The position numbers were made by a program, and so were the translations under genes. This document shows positions 45,958-56,915 of a stretch of 64,000 nt of DNA, one piece after another. The stretch's first letter is position 1, and the number at the start of each line of letters is the position of its first letter. A model generated the notes under the pieces. The model did not search any database, was not told the DNA's origin, and saw only the letters and a program-made list of their open reading frames with translations. Source of the DNA: Pictodentalium vernedei (lineage: Eukaryota > Mollusca > Scaphopoda > Dentaliida > Dentaliidae); the NCBI GenBank assembly GCA_031216915.1, contig CM062290.1, positions 256,291,597-256,355,596 of the forward strand. Direction: 5' to 3'.

Positions 45958-46620
45958 AATTGGCGCCACGTTGTGTTGTCATGGTAACCCGCGTGAGCGG
46001 CCATCTTGTGATGCTGCTGATTGGGTGATCTAGATAAATGAAGCAACAAGAATACTCTGAATAGGGTCAGAACTAACAAGAACAGCTAAATATAGCAATA
46101 ATGGGCAAAGCTGTTCCAGTTAATAGGCTCTTCTACTCTACTGGAGTATACCCCAGGACAAACGAACATAGTCGGGTAGACAAAAACTATTGCATAGATA
46201 GAAGCAGAGAATTCTGAAAGAATTCGAAATGGTACAACTTGTCGGGTTGTTTGTGGCAATTCTACAAATCGGGAAATTACACTCATTCAATCGAACACAC
46301 CCTCCGAACATATCCCTGTCTTGTTGTAGGCCTTTAGGTAACATAGCAACCACGTGTTACCACAGAAATAAAGATGGCGGCCCCCAGTATACAAAATGGT
46401 CGACGGAAACACGTATCACCCTAACACACGCGCTGCGCATGCGCACTAACACCACGTATCATTATGGAGATGACGTCACAAGATGGCCGCTCACCCGTGT
46501 TACCATGACAACACAACACGCCACTGGGTCGCGTGGCATGACATCACTTCCGAGGTCCAGCAACGAGGTCCTGCCAATATTGCCCCAAACGTGCGAGACA
46601 TACCTCTCGCGTTTATAGGG
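45958..46620. mobile_element. Non-autonomous DNA element with ~50-bp inverted ends
   Basis: The left end at about 45,963-46,015 (GTTGTGTTGTCATGGTAACC, GTGAGCGGCCATCTTGTGA) is repeated inverted at about 46,468-46,535. Between lie family-wide landmarks: CTACTGGAGTATACCCC, ACTTGTCGGGTTGTTTGTGG and AAGATGGCGGCCCCCAGTAT. No transposase. At least four other copies or fragments occur in the window (39,930; 48,720; 56,740; 59,097), some in opposite orientation. Confidence 0.82.
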
Positions 46621-46784
46621 TCACAGGACCCCCGGATATGAGTTCAATGTACAATCATTATTCGTTATATGCGAATAGCGAAGTAAATTCGCAATACCCG
46701 AATTATTGAGAAAAGACATAAAACAACATTTGTATTGAAAGATGCTATTTTGTATATGTGAAAAATATAAATGTTTACATGTTT
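46621..46784. other. AT-rich linker
   Basis: No gene or repeat recognised. Confidence 0.4.
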
Positions 46785-46918
46785 TTTTATCATTTTAAAA
46801 AAAAATCAGTTAATCTCGAATGTCGTTCTGCTGTGTGTTTTGCGGCATTTTTCATCATTTTAAAAAAATATCAGTTAATCTCGAATGTCGTTCTGCCGTG
46901 TGTTTTGCGGCATTTTCT
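46785..46918. repeat. Two tandem copies of a ~66-bp unit
   Basis: ATCATTTTAAAAAAA followed by ATCAGTTAATCTCGAATGTC and GTGTGTTTTGCGGCATTTT occurs twice back to back with a few differences. Confidence 0.9.
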
Positions 46919-47386
46919 ATTGAGTTCAAATGTCAAACATTTTGCTTTATTCCAACACACACTTAATGGGTTTATATCCGTAATTTCTTTTAAATTTATA
47001 AAATATGCTTTGCTCACACGGTTTCAAGCATCTGGGAACATTTCCGTACAAGTTATGTTTGAACCATCTTAAAAAGTCAAATGCTCTTTTGATTTTTTGC
47101 CACCAACACAAGCTACTGCTTTTAATTTTAAGCATTAATTTGTAAAATAAACTAATTTATGAAACTTACGAACACCTAATACTCCTGTCAGTATTTACAC
47201 TACTTATTATTAATTAACAATTTGTTAATCATCAGGACTCACAGCAAGTATTTCAGTTACGTGCAGAAATCAATTAAATACATGACAGAATAGCCAAATG
47301 TAAACAAAATTCGTAATTTATGATGTAATTTTATACAGTTGGGGTAATAATTCGTATTTGTTATAGCCGATAATGAGAGGATATTG
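46919..47386. other. Gene-free AT-rich stretch
   Basis: Nothing recognised. Confidence 0.4.
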
Positions 47387-47513
47387 CTTGGTTAGTTTCA
47401 TGACGGTCGAGATATCAGCCCGAGGTAACTTCGCCCCAGCCTGAGACCGAAGGTCGAATGCTGATATGAAGTTACCTCGGGCTGAAATGTAGGCCGATAT
47501 GAAATTAACCAAG
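47387..47513. repeat. Long interrupted hairpin
   Basis: Outer arms GCTTGGTTAGTTTCAT / ATGAAATTAACCAAG and inner arms TCAGCCCGAGGTAACTTC / GAAGTTACCTCGGGCTGA (about 47,415-47,432 and 47,469-47,486) nest around a loop. MITE-like; single copy in the window. Confidence 0.85.
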
Positions 47514-48640
47514 TAGCCTAATAACCCCTTTATTTAAACCAAAATTAATAAGTAGAAAGTGCGTCCAGATCTTTTTGTACTGTTACAGTTTCCTGACAGT
47601 GTTATTGTTCCTCATTCTTTTCACAAAGTCCGAAGATTTCTCTTCTCCCAGTTGACATGTATGAACTTGATCACTGGGACGCCCTTCAAGTCACTCCATT
47701 ATGCCTGGTCACACCAATTTTCCTGATTGCGTTTGGTGAAAGATTTCCTTGTATGTAAACAAACTGGCTGCGCCAAGTAACGCATCAAGAGACAACTCTA
47801 GTGTGGTTTATATCGGCCGAGATCGAGGCCATATTAGCCGAGTTTGAAGCCATTTCCGACGAGCTTGACAATGTGCAATTCTGGGGAAGAAAATAATATC
47901 AAATAATTCGCTTTAACCGATTTCGCTATAAGCGTAAAGATTAAGCATGATTTAAACGGGCGTTGGCCTGGGATTAAAAAGATCGTTATAACCGACTGTA
48001 CGTTACATCCGACTTCATAAGAAGTGAGTTTTACTGTATCTTATGTACTGTATCATAACTAGCTCAAAATGTGGTTTCGCTCGCAAATCTTGAATAATAT
48101 AAGTTGCTTTGACGAAAATCGCACGTATTATTGACGAGAGGCATTGTTTCTACCCTCGATATATAACAAAAAGAGCCTTGGGTGGCAACTTGATTCATAT
48201 TCTGACTGATTTTTGGTAAAACTTCGGCTGGAATGTACTTCCAATACAGATTTCTCATCATAAATCAGTAGCGTGTGGGCATTGCGTGTGGGCTTTATTC
48301 ATCTCGAGAATAGAATATGCAGAATAATTTTATCCTAACACCAATGCTTCAGATTCTCCAGCAGTACAGTGTTAGAAAAGCATTTTCTCTTTGCCGGAAG
48401 TGAATTTGCCGTTTGCTTGTTGTATCCGATATCATTGACCTTCCTGTAACGATGTAACGATGACTTCAACATTTTTAGACGTGGTGTGCGGCGACTATTC
48501 GATGTCATATACTAAAAACGGATGCTTCCAAATAAAGGATATATGAAGTATAACGATATTTTTGCATGATACAAATTGAGGTTTCGACAAACGGTTAATC
48601 CTTTTTTTTCAAATTTGCGGCTTTCAGAAAAAATTGTCAT
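47514..48640. other. Gene-free stretch
   Basis: Only short ORFs without recognisable domains or splice context. Confidence 0.4.
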
Positions 48641-48719
48641 TCGAGCGACCAACATTTTTTCCGGCGGAAATAGTTTGTCAAGCATGTTTTCAGGGACTTT
48701 TGGGTGATGGAATAGTAAC

Positions 48720-49020
48720 TCACTTACACCAAGTTGGGGCTGTCATGATAGTCCGCGTGAACAGTAATGAAAACCGTCATTACCATGGTGGTACGTGGTG
48801 CCAATGCGCATTCGGAGCGCGTTATTACGATGAGACGTGTTTCCGTGGTCCATTTTGTTTTCTGGAGGCCGGCATATTGGCTTCTATGGTAGCATGTGGT
48901 TTCTATGAGGCTAGGAGGCCTCATTTATACTGGGCCTGTATTAGGAGGGTATGTTCGATTGAATGGAGTATATCTAATTACTATCTTTAACCCGACAACT
49001 ACGTACAATCACAGAAAACG
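48720..49020. mobile_element. Diverged fragment of the TIR element family
   Basis: CGTGTTTCCGTGGTCCATTT, TCTGGAGGCCGGCATATTGG and ATGGTAGCATGTGGTTTCTA match landmarks of 59,097-59,430 in the same orientation. Much more diverged than other copies and lacking a clear end. Confidence 0.7.
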
Positions 49021-50631
49021 AGCAAGAATCACCGAAACAGACAGAGACTTTATTTGACTCAATTCTTCAGGAGACTGCCGGTATGAGCAGCACGTGATTC
49101 TATAAAGTTCTAAATAGTGTGGGCGCCTTTCCTTTGAACTAGAGTATATCTAATTACCGAAAACAACCCAGATACTACCAAAGATCACCGAAATTTGACT
49201 CGAATTCTTCCATCGGTTTCTGCCCATCCCTGTCCACATACTTCCTTTCAGAATCCTTGTTTTCTATCCCCGTCCTATACTGGCTCTAGTCCTATTTTCT
49301 TCTAGACCCAATCAAGCAGATCGTCCCTTCATCTCAGCCCCACCCGCAGTCATATTATTATTTGAAACAAGAACTTGTATTTGTTGGTGTTTGGGGTCCC
49401 ATATTTCTGCACAATGGCGAATTGTGGCCATAACATGGAGATAAAGTCAGGTTTAGTCAATCGTTTTTACCCATGTTGCCCATTTTAGAGGACTTCCACC
49501 TCAGGCATTGTGACTGGATCCTCCTATTTATTTCACCAGTGAAAATAGCTTGTTTACCACAACAAACAAAAAGTACTGCTTTACTTTCCGGAGTTCCCAC
49601 AGGGTGTGGGAAGGGATTGGGAGTATGGTGTCCTAGTAGAAATTAGAACTGGTCCAAGAGTCAATCGAACAATGACTGGCACAGGCTTTGCTTGGGCGAC
49701 TCGTCGTGTAAATAAACTATCGAGCAATTGCCCGAAAGTGTGACCCATCGTACGACTACACTTTCAAAAGGTGTATTAAAGAATACTATTTATTTATTGA
49801 TGTTTTAGTTCATTTGCAGCATAAAAATGACCACAACACAAGTTTAGCCAGTCCTTTATACCATTGGTAGCCACTTTCACTCCAGGTTAGATCATGGGCA
49901 CTATTTCACCAACATATTAGAAATTGTTTACTATAGTAAACAAGCACTGTCCAACGTCTTGTGGTTCCCATATGGGGGGGGGGGGGGGGGTAGGGGGGGG
50001 GTCCAATAGTACTTACGAGCACCCCAACTGATAACGAATGGTCGATGTGGGAACAAACATCATAACTACCAGTCTCTTCCAAGCAAACACTCAAACAATA
50101 ATCTACAACACAACGTGCGGTCCGGAGTGCGTATTAACAGTGAAACGCAACCACCCTAACCATCCTAGAGACTGCATAAACGCTGGGTGCGGCGTTAGAA
50201 GCAGATCCGAAGCTGAGATCTCAAAAGCTTTTCCAAAATGGTGGCGCGAGAGTTACGGACAGTGTTCCCGTGTCCTGGGCCGTAGATACGAACTTGAAAC
50301 GTAACTCACTGTACTCCGTTGGCAATAATAAACGAAAAGGGTCCAAAACGTTCCTTTATTATTATTATGTTAAATGATTACCTTCGTTTAACGAAAGTAA
50401 TTCTTTAAAATAATAATAATATAAGAAATTTATTCGTGTTCATGGCTACTCGATTTTGCATAATGAAAAGAGTGTTTTGTCAAATGGTAAACTTTTCTAC
50501 AAATTAGCAGCTTTCAGAGAAAATACTAGCGTTCGGGCAACCAACATTTTTTTCGACAACAAAAATGCGCGACAAACAGGGTCATGGATATGGGGGTAGT
50601 AGTGCGCCCCTGGTGCGTTAGCCCTTCATTC
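49021..50631. other. Gene-free stretch with a G17 tract
   Basis: 17 G at 49,974-49,990 followed by a further G9. No recognised gene. Confidence 0.45.
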
Positions 50632-50935
50632 TGAAGGCCCAGTGGTCCAAAGGTCCAATACTCCCATATTCCGAGGGCCCAGTGTCCAGAAGGATCGATA
50701 TTCCGAAGGCCCAACATACTGAAAGCCGATATTTCAAAGGCCCATGACATCGAAAGTCCGATACTCCAAAGGCCCGATATCCCAACGACCCGATACTCCA
50801 AAGGTCCAATACTTGGAAAGTCCGATTTTCCGAATGCCCAATACTTCTAAGGACCTATATTTCGAAGGTCCACAATTCCGAAGGACGGATACTTAGAAGG
50901 TCCGATATTCCGAATGTCCTCTATTCGGAATATAC
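50632..50935. repeat. Degenerate ~20-bp minisatellite (CCGAAGGTCCGATA type)
   Basis: About 15 copies of CGAAGG(T/C)C(C)GATA with strong drift, at about 19-22 bp spacing. In style it resembles the GTGCCGAAACGAC and GTGAATTCGAC arrays in the palindrome spacer. Confidence 0.85.
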
Positions 50936-51021
50936 AAGAAATCTAAGCTCTTCTTGTCTTGTGAAGTTTCGTCTTCAAGATTTTAAAACTTTAGCCGATC
51001 TCTAAAACGAATGAAGACATA

Positions 51022-51168
51022 TAGAATATACCCATAGCAGCTTGGTGCACCAAGTGTTCACCACGAGTGGTGAAGTGGTATTAACCGCGAGCCTTCGGCG
51101 CGCGGTTAACACTACTTCACCACGAGTGGTGAACATTTGGTGCACCAAACTACTTTGGGTATATTTTA
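51022..51168. repeat. Long hairpin, ~67-bp arms
   Basis: Left arm about 51,023-51,089 (TTGGTGCACCAAGTGTTCAC, then GTGGTGAAGTGGTATTAACC) pairs with about 51,100-51,167. The arms themselves contain the palindromes TTGGTGCACCAA and CACCACGAGTGGTG, so the stem can rearrange into smaller hairpins. Confidence 0.92.
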
Positions 51169-51854
51169 TTTATACCATGATCGTCAGATTATTAAGAGTC
51201 GCTATTGTTTTTTCTCGATTTTACTGAGCACCAGTCGCACATACTAGCGAATCTGTTTTTGTTTACACGAGCATCGGTGGTCGGGACTTCCGCTGTCAAT
51301 TTTATCGCCGAAACGAAATGAAAAAAAAGAAACTGAGGCTTTTTCGTTTTAATAACACAATAACATACTATATCGAGTTATGCATGCTTTATTAACATGA
51401 GACAATTCATGTTTGTTAATTTTTGGCATCTTATGAGGGAAACCCATTCAAAAACGTAATAAATAATTGCCACTTCCATTTCACTCTTCGCGAGGCGATG
51501 TGCGATAAATTTAGACAAGTTTGCATTCAGGTCGACGTCACCAAAGGTCAACGGCGATGTAGTTCTACTGTAGATGTAAATTTTTACTATTGAAATCCCA
51601 TTGCTGGCGTATTCATTACGGTTGGTGTTTAAAGCTAAAATTTATGTCATAGGCCTTTCATATATAGTAGCATAGGTAATCATGGTATAAAACAGCGCAT
51701 TAGCGTCACACAATAACTTATACGAAGTTGTTATATCATGGTAGCTAAATTATTATAACAAGACAGCTAAGCTATTACAACAGCATAGCAGCAAGAGAGT
51801 TAAGCTGTAGGTTTTACCCTAGTGCTCACCTGCATCCGTGGTCATCTCTTCAGG
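51169..51854. other. Gene-free stretch
   Basis: Nothing recognised. Confidence 0.4.
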
Positions 51855-52045
51855 TTGTTAATACTCCAGTGGTTACATTGCTAGTGGTTTGGTTACATCT
51901 GCTAGTGGTTACATATCCTTATTGTTATATAATTATTCTAGTGGTTGCCTTTCCCGGTGTTTAATTATCCTACCGGTTACAGATCCTAGTGGTTCCTAGT
52001 GTTTACATACCCTAGTTCTTACATACTCTAGTGGTTGCATACAGT
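51855..52045. repeat. Degenerate minisatellite, CTAGTGGTTACAT type, part 1
   Basis: About nine copies of CTAGTGGTTACATATCC-like words at roughly 15-25 bp spacing. Continues at 52,345 after an interruption. Confidence 0.8.
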
Positions 52046-52344
52046 ATATAGTCGCCGTATTTGGTCGTAATCCACGCCGGGGCAGCGATGTCCTAGGTGA
52101 TACAAAACCGTCAGCAGCAAAACTGTAATTAATGAAGCACCGGGTTGTACCTGGTGCTTCATTAATTAAATGTTTGATGATTATTCCTATAACAAGTGTT
52201 TGCAATCTAAAAGTATCGAGTCTGTCAAAATAATGCCCACCCCGTGCAAAGTGACCAGTCCACGGCGGCCGCACTGTATCATGTTTCTTATATTTCTAAT
52301 TCATCATTGACCTCAATGGGTACTTTTTCTACCTATTCCATTGG
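52046..52344. other. Interruption of the minisatellite, with a hairpin
   Basis: 300 bp of unrelated sequence with a 16-bp-arm hairpin at 52,126-52,168 (TAATTAATGAAGCACC and complement). Possibly an insertion into the minisatellite. Confidence 0.5.
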
Positions 52345-52500
52345 ATATCACATACTCTAGTGATTACCTCTAATGGTGATTACATAATTACAGTGTTTAC
52401 TTATTCCAGGAGTGCCCACCTTAGTGGTTTTATTACCTAGTGGTTACACAATCTTGTGGTTGGGTTGTACAAAGGCTACATATCACAGTGGTTACCAACG
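52345..52500. repeat. Degenerate minisatellite, CTAGTGGTTACAT type, part 2
   Basis: Same word family (CTAGTGATTACC, CCTAGTGGTTACAC, CAGTGGTTACC). Together with part 1 it forms one array split by about 300 bp. Confidence 0.75.
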
Positions 52501-53599
52501 GCAGTGGGTGTTGTGTAAGCGGCATGGGCAGGGGCACGCGGCGAATAAATGGTTGGGAAGGGTCAATGGTAAGGCATGCTCTCTGGGTAGATTTAAGTTG
52601 GAAAAATAGATTGAGTCACACTTGGAATGGGTGTAGAGGTAAGGTCACACTGTTAGGGTGGTTGGGTCGGGTCAAATTCAGATGGAGTAGTAGATCTGGT
52701 CTATGGCTTGGATGGTCACAAGTTTTGGGTGATCGGGAAAGGCAGGGTCGCGCGGTAAATTTATACATCTGGAAATGCACGTTTACTCTCCGGGCTCTTC
52801 AGTGACTATACATAAGTCTCGCATGAAGTGGCACTTCGCGCTTTAAATTCCCAAAATATTTGTAATATAAATATGCCATCCATCAATAAATATAAAATTA
52901 TACACCTATATATTTAACAATTAAATTAAGCATGCAGATCTGATTCTTGAACTATCTGAGATAGTGTGTATCGAAAGCACAATAGATTCCGATATATACT
53001 GATAGGTATGCAAGGTGTTTCACATTTACGTCCATAGAGATGATAACGACCCTTTTCCAATATTTCCATTATTGAAATTTATATTAGTACACTGGTGGGT
53101 GTGTACAAATAGTGTGGATTCCGTGTCCACATCGCGCATGCATGCAAGAAATGCCCCATCAAGTATTGAGATGATTGCTCTAACATACTTATGGAGCCCG
53201 AGAGGTGGCATAGTCAATGTTCTTTGTAACCCGTGCGAACGGATTAAAACATAAATTGACCACGTTACCTCTGTTCATATACCGGAGCTCGGGAAGTGAC
53301 ATGGTCAACTTGTTTCTTAATGAGGGTGACGTGAGGCTGAACTTACCAAGTGTAAACCGATTACTTATCACTTCATTGTGCCCGACCTTGCATTCCTGGT
53401 TACAGGAGGTTTCTTACTTATGTCCCGTAATGTGCTTCGCTGGATTTTCCCTAACCCAAATGGTTTGGGGGTAAAACAAAGTGGTGGGTGTCCAAATGAG
53501 CCCAAAGCAGTTTTTTCCTTGACAAAAACTTTTGTTTTTCCTTTACACTTTTCATTCGATTTTTACCTGTTTGTAGCACTATGAAATCAAAAATAAGCA
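52501..53599. other. Gene-free stretch
   Basis: No recognised gene. Short inverted similarity around 53,190-53,300 (GAGCCCGAG...TGGTCAA / GGAGCTCGGGAAG) was not resolved into an element. Confidence 0.4.
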
Positions 53600-54030
53600 A
53601 CTCTAGCACCCCAAAACAATGTACAGCCATTTAAAACCGGTTATGCCACTAGTCTCAGATATACAATCAGATGAACACTTAATGAAAATATGCATAGATC
53701 ATTTTCATTTCCCATCTAAACTTTATTTTTGGCGAGTAACAGAATCAAAACAATACAACAATATACAATGTACAGGTGTTTATACATGTCTGTTCAATTT
53801 TTTGACAATAAAATATCTATGAAACCCTAGTCACATTTGTGACCTCGCTGAAGATCAAAAAATAAAAATTATCAGTGCTGGTCATCTCAAGTGTTGATCA
53901 CTTTTTAAATTGCAACAAAATCACCTATCAGGTCTGATCAGGTATAAAACAATGTACAATGTTCAGGTGTTTATGCAGATTGTTCCATTCTCGAAAGCAA
54001 AACATCGTGAAACAAGAGCACCGCCTAGCG
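53600..54030. repeat. Imperfect repeats flanking the second HINE-like element
   Basis: The words ACAATGTACA and CAGGTGTTTAT recur near 53,765 and 53,955. The segment 53,846-53,935 (ATCAGTGCTGG ... CTCAAGTGTTGATCACT ... CACCTATCA) recurs on the far side of the element at 55,257-55,345, so the element sits inside, or between, copies of an older repeat. Confidence 0.65.
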
Positions 54031-54037
54031 GGGCAAC

Positions 54038-55136
54038 ATACGCCCGTCAAAAGTGAAACATGCACAAGTTTCTCTGGGATAAAGTTTGAAATTTTTGTTG
54101 ACTCGCCTATGTCTGCCCCCCCCCCCCCCAATCATTGCCCATTCCCCTGCCATGTCTAGGGTAAAGGGTAATTCACCTGTTTTCACATTTTCATATTTAG
54201 CGATCTGAGGTTTCACAAAATAAAAAAATGGTAGCATCCATTTTATTCATAAGATAACTTCTGAAATGCTGCAAGGCTGCTGTAGAAGATTCTCCACGCC
54301 GTTTACAATGGTAGCGTCCATTCATTGACATGATAACTTCATTGATAACGAGTGACGATAGGGGGCGCCAAAGAAAAGGACATTTTGAGGATCATAACAG
54401 CTATAAACGGCGAGGATTCTCGTCGTTTAAAAGTAGAATGGTGTTATCTGCTCCTGTCACATGCACAACGACAACTGATGATCGACATTGGTGCAAAGTT
54501 TGAACAATAAAGCAAGTAAAATGTTGGAGTAGGCGACACAATAGTGTAATGTTTCAAGTACTAAAATGGGCCATAACTCTGGCAATTGGTGATCAACATG
54601 TATGCAAAGCTTGAACAATATAGCATGTAAAATGTTGAAGGAGAAGGCCTCACAATACTGTAATGTTTTAAGTACTAACAGGGGCATAACTCTGGAAATA
54701 CAAAATGGAGTTACCTGCTCTTGTCACATGCACAACGGCTATTGGTGATTACCATGTGTGCAAAGTTTGAACAATATAGCATGTAAAATGTTGAAGGAGT
54801 AGGCGACACAATACTGTAATGTTTTAAGTACTAAAAGGGAGCATAACTCTGGAAATGCAAAACAGAGTTACCTGCTCTTGTCACATGCACAACGGCAATT
54901 GGTGATCAACATGTGTGCAAAGTTTGAACAACATAGCATGCAAAATGTTAAAGGAGAAGACGAGACAATACTGTAATGTTTTAAGTACTAAAAGGGTCAT
55001 AACTCTGGAAATACAAAATGGAGTTACCTGCACTTGTCACATGCACAACGGCAATTGGTGATCAACATGTGTGCAAAGTTTGAACAATGTAGCGTATAAA
55101 TGTTTGGAGGAGTAGGCGACACAAAAATTGTTTACG

Positions 55137-55183
<47 letters not shown>

Positions 55184-55232
55184 GGACAACGCCATAACAT
55201 AATACGTCCATCAAAAAATGACGGGCGTATAA
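54038..55232 (+). mobile_element. HINE/pearl-like element, second copy type
   Basis: 5' subterminal motif ATACGCCCGTCA at 54,038-54,049; its exact inverse TGACGGGCGTAT at 55,219-55,230, which forms the right arm of a hairpin with ATACGTCCATCA (10 of 12 pairs). Between are about four core units (54,440-55,130, period 156-157 bp, the first pair shortened by an internal deletion), then an ACAG/ACGG microsatellite (55,134-55,187). The core contains GTGCAAAGTTTGAACAATA and GGCATAACTCTGGAAATACA. The layout matches molluscan pearl-type elements. No coding capacity. It shares layout but not sequence with 19,681-23,739. Confidence 0.85.
55134..55187. repeat. (ACAG)n/(ACGG)n microsatellite
   Basis: About eleven ACAG units flanked by ACGG, directly after the core repeats of the HINE-like element. 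Confidence 0.95.
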
Positions 55233-56739
55233 AAAGTCAATCCTATGACGATGCTGAACATCAAGAAACAAAAATAATCAGTGCTATGACCTATCTGGTA
55301 TCTCAAGTGTGGATCACTGTTTTGCAGTTGCACAAAAACACCTATCAAGTTTGCTAAAGATCAGAAAACCAAAAAATAAGCACTGCAATGCTGTCTCTGA
55401 TAGCAAAGAGTACAATCAACCTCATCAGTTCCATTTTTAGCATTCGTTGTTTTTCTGCGTCATCAATTTTGACAGTGGACTGGACATCACGACGTTTGTC
55501 CTCATAAAAAAATTACCTAAACTACTCAGCTGGCATTTTATTTTATAGGAAACACACTTGGCTTTACAAATTATATACAGTTAATGACTGGAGTCCTGCT
55601 GCTGTTGGGTGCACTGAAACCAGCCAACTGAAACATTTTTTCCGGCAAGTTTCTGTTTTGTGCCCCATAAAGGGGGTGGGTGTCAAAACGTAGCTGGAAA
55701 AAACTCAAGAAAACGGTGAAAAATCAGGGTTGGGGGTGGGTGGGTCCCAAAAGTGGTCATAGAGAAAAAAGTAGCACACGTGTCTGGAATTTTTTTCCGA
55801 CCCAACCCCTCTATACGCTGCCCCAATACGCCCTATAACACGCAGCAGAAAGGAGTAGCATAGCATGTGTCTTAAAATGCATAACACTTTATCGCCTATT
55901 GTCATGTTCGTGCATAGCGCCTTCCGTGATGACTCCATTCGATTTGCGAGTGAATTTACTCATCAGTTACAAATTTTATGCTAGCACTTTCTCTATGCTG
56001 TAGCATGTAGGGTCAGCGTACGTAAGGAGGGAGCGGGAAATATCCAGGGGAGCGCGTTACGGGCCCCTGTGCAAAAACACGGAGTTTGGTCAATTGTCAT
56101 TATATGTCCAACAACAGAATTCACAACTTTAAAGCTTCAGAACACGACTTTGTTTGGAAAAAAACGTGTCGCCCTTTTTTCTTTTCCGAGCAGGACATCT
56201 CTGTACATTCAGCAAATGAAAGATGTATCAGAGTCAGAAAACCATACGACATTTTTTGGCTGCGATTGTGGATCAGTTGGCCGCCATCTTACCCGGAGGG
56301 TATTTGAGCCGACACGAGTTATCTTCCCTGCCCTTGAAGTAGCATACCCCAGCCGTCTGACACCCTTTTGGGAGACAAATAACTGATTTTTGCTAAAAAG
56401 CATCTAAAGGGAAGAGAGGAGGGAACACAGGAGGGAGAGGACGGAAGAGAAGAGGGAAGGGATGAATGAGAAGAGGGATGAGCGGAGGAGTGACTCTAAT
56501 CCCAAAAACACCCCTGGATCAGGATGGGGTCGTTATTGAGTATCAGAATCACACTAGGATCAGGATCATCCTACAATAAGGATTAAAGGTCAGGAGCAGC
56601 GATCGCTGCTTTGAGGGGTGACGGTGGTAGTGTTCATTGTGAGCGCTAACCCTAACCATGTGGTTATTTTACCAATCCCTAAAATGGATCAGTCGGCTGT
56701 TGTATGCTACTCCCAGGACAGTGGAATAAAAGATGTCTG
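55233..56739. other. Gene-free stretch
   Basis: Starts with the repeated 55,257-55,345 segment; a purine-rich GGGAAGAGAGGAGG-type run lies at about 56,408-56,500. No gene recognised. Confidence 0.45.
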
Positions 56740-56915
56740 TACAAATACTAGATGGCGGCCCCATGGTCCTTTTACAGAGGACTCGTGCGAGATTCTGATC
56801 CAGCTAAAAACATTCCCAAAAATTAGCGCCGGCGTGCGCACGTAACACCTAGTATCACCATTATGATGACGTCACGCGATAGCAGGTTACCAGTACTACC
56901 AGGAGGTAAAGTCAC
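56740..56915. mobile_element. Diverged fragment of the TIR element family
   Basis: AGATGGCGGCCCCATGGTCC, CACGTAACACCTAGTATCAC, ATGATGACGTCACGCGA and GTAAAGTCACGTGATG follow the order of landmarks in 46,370-46,560. Ends are not preserved. Confidence 0.65.

Noticed and set aside
48634-48990. 118-codon plus-strand ORF as a gene
   Set aside because: Mostly overlaps a diverged copy of the TIR element family.
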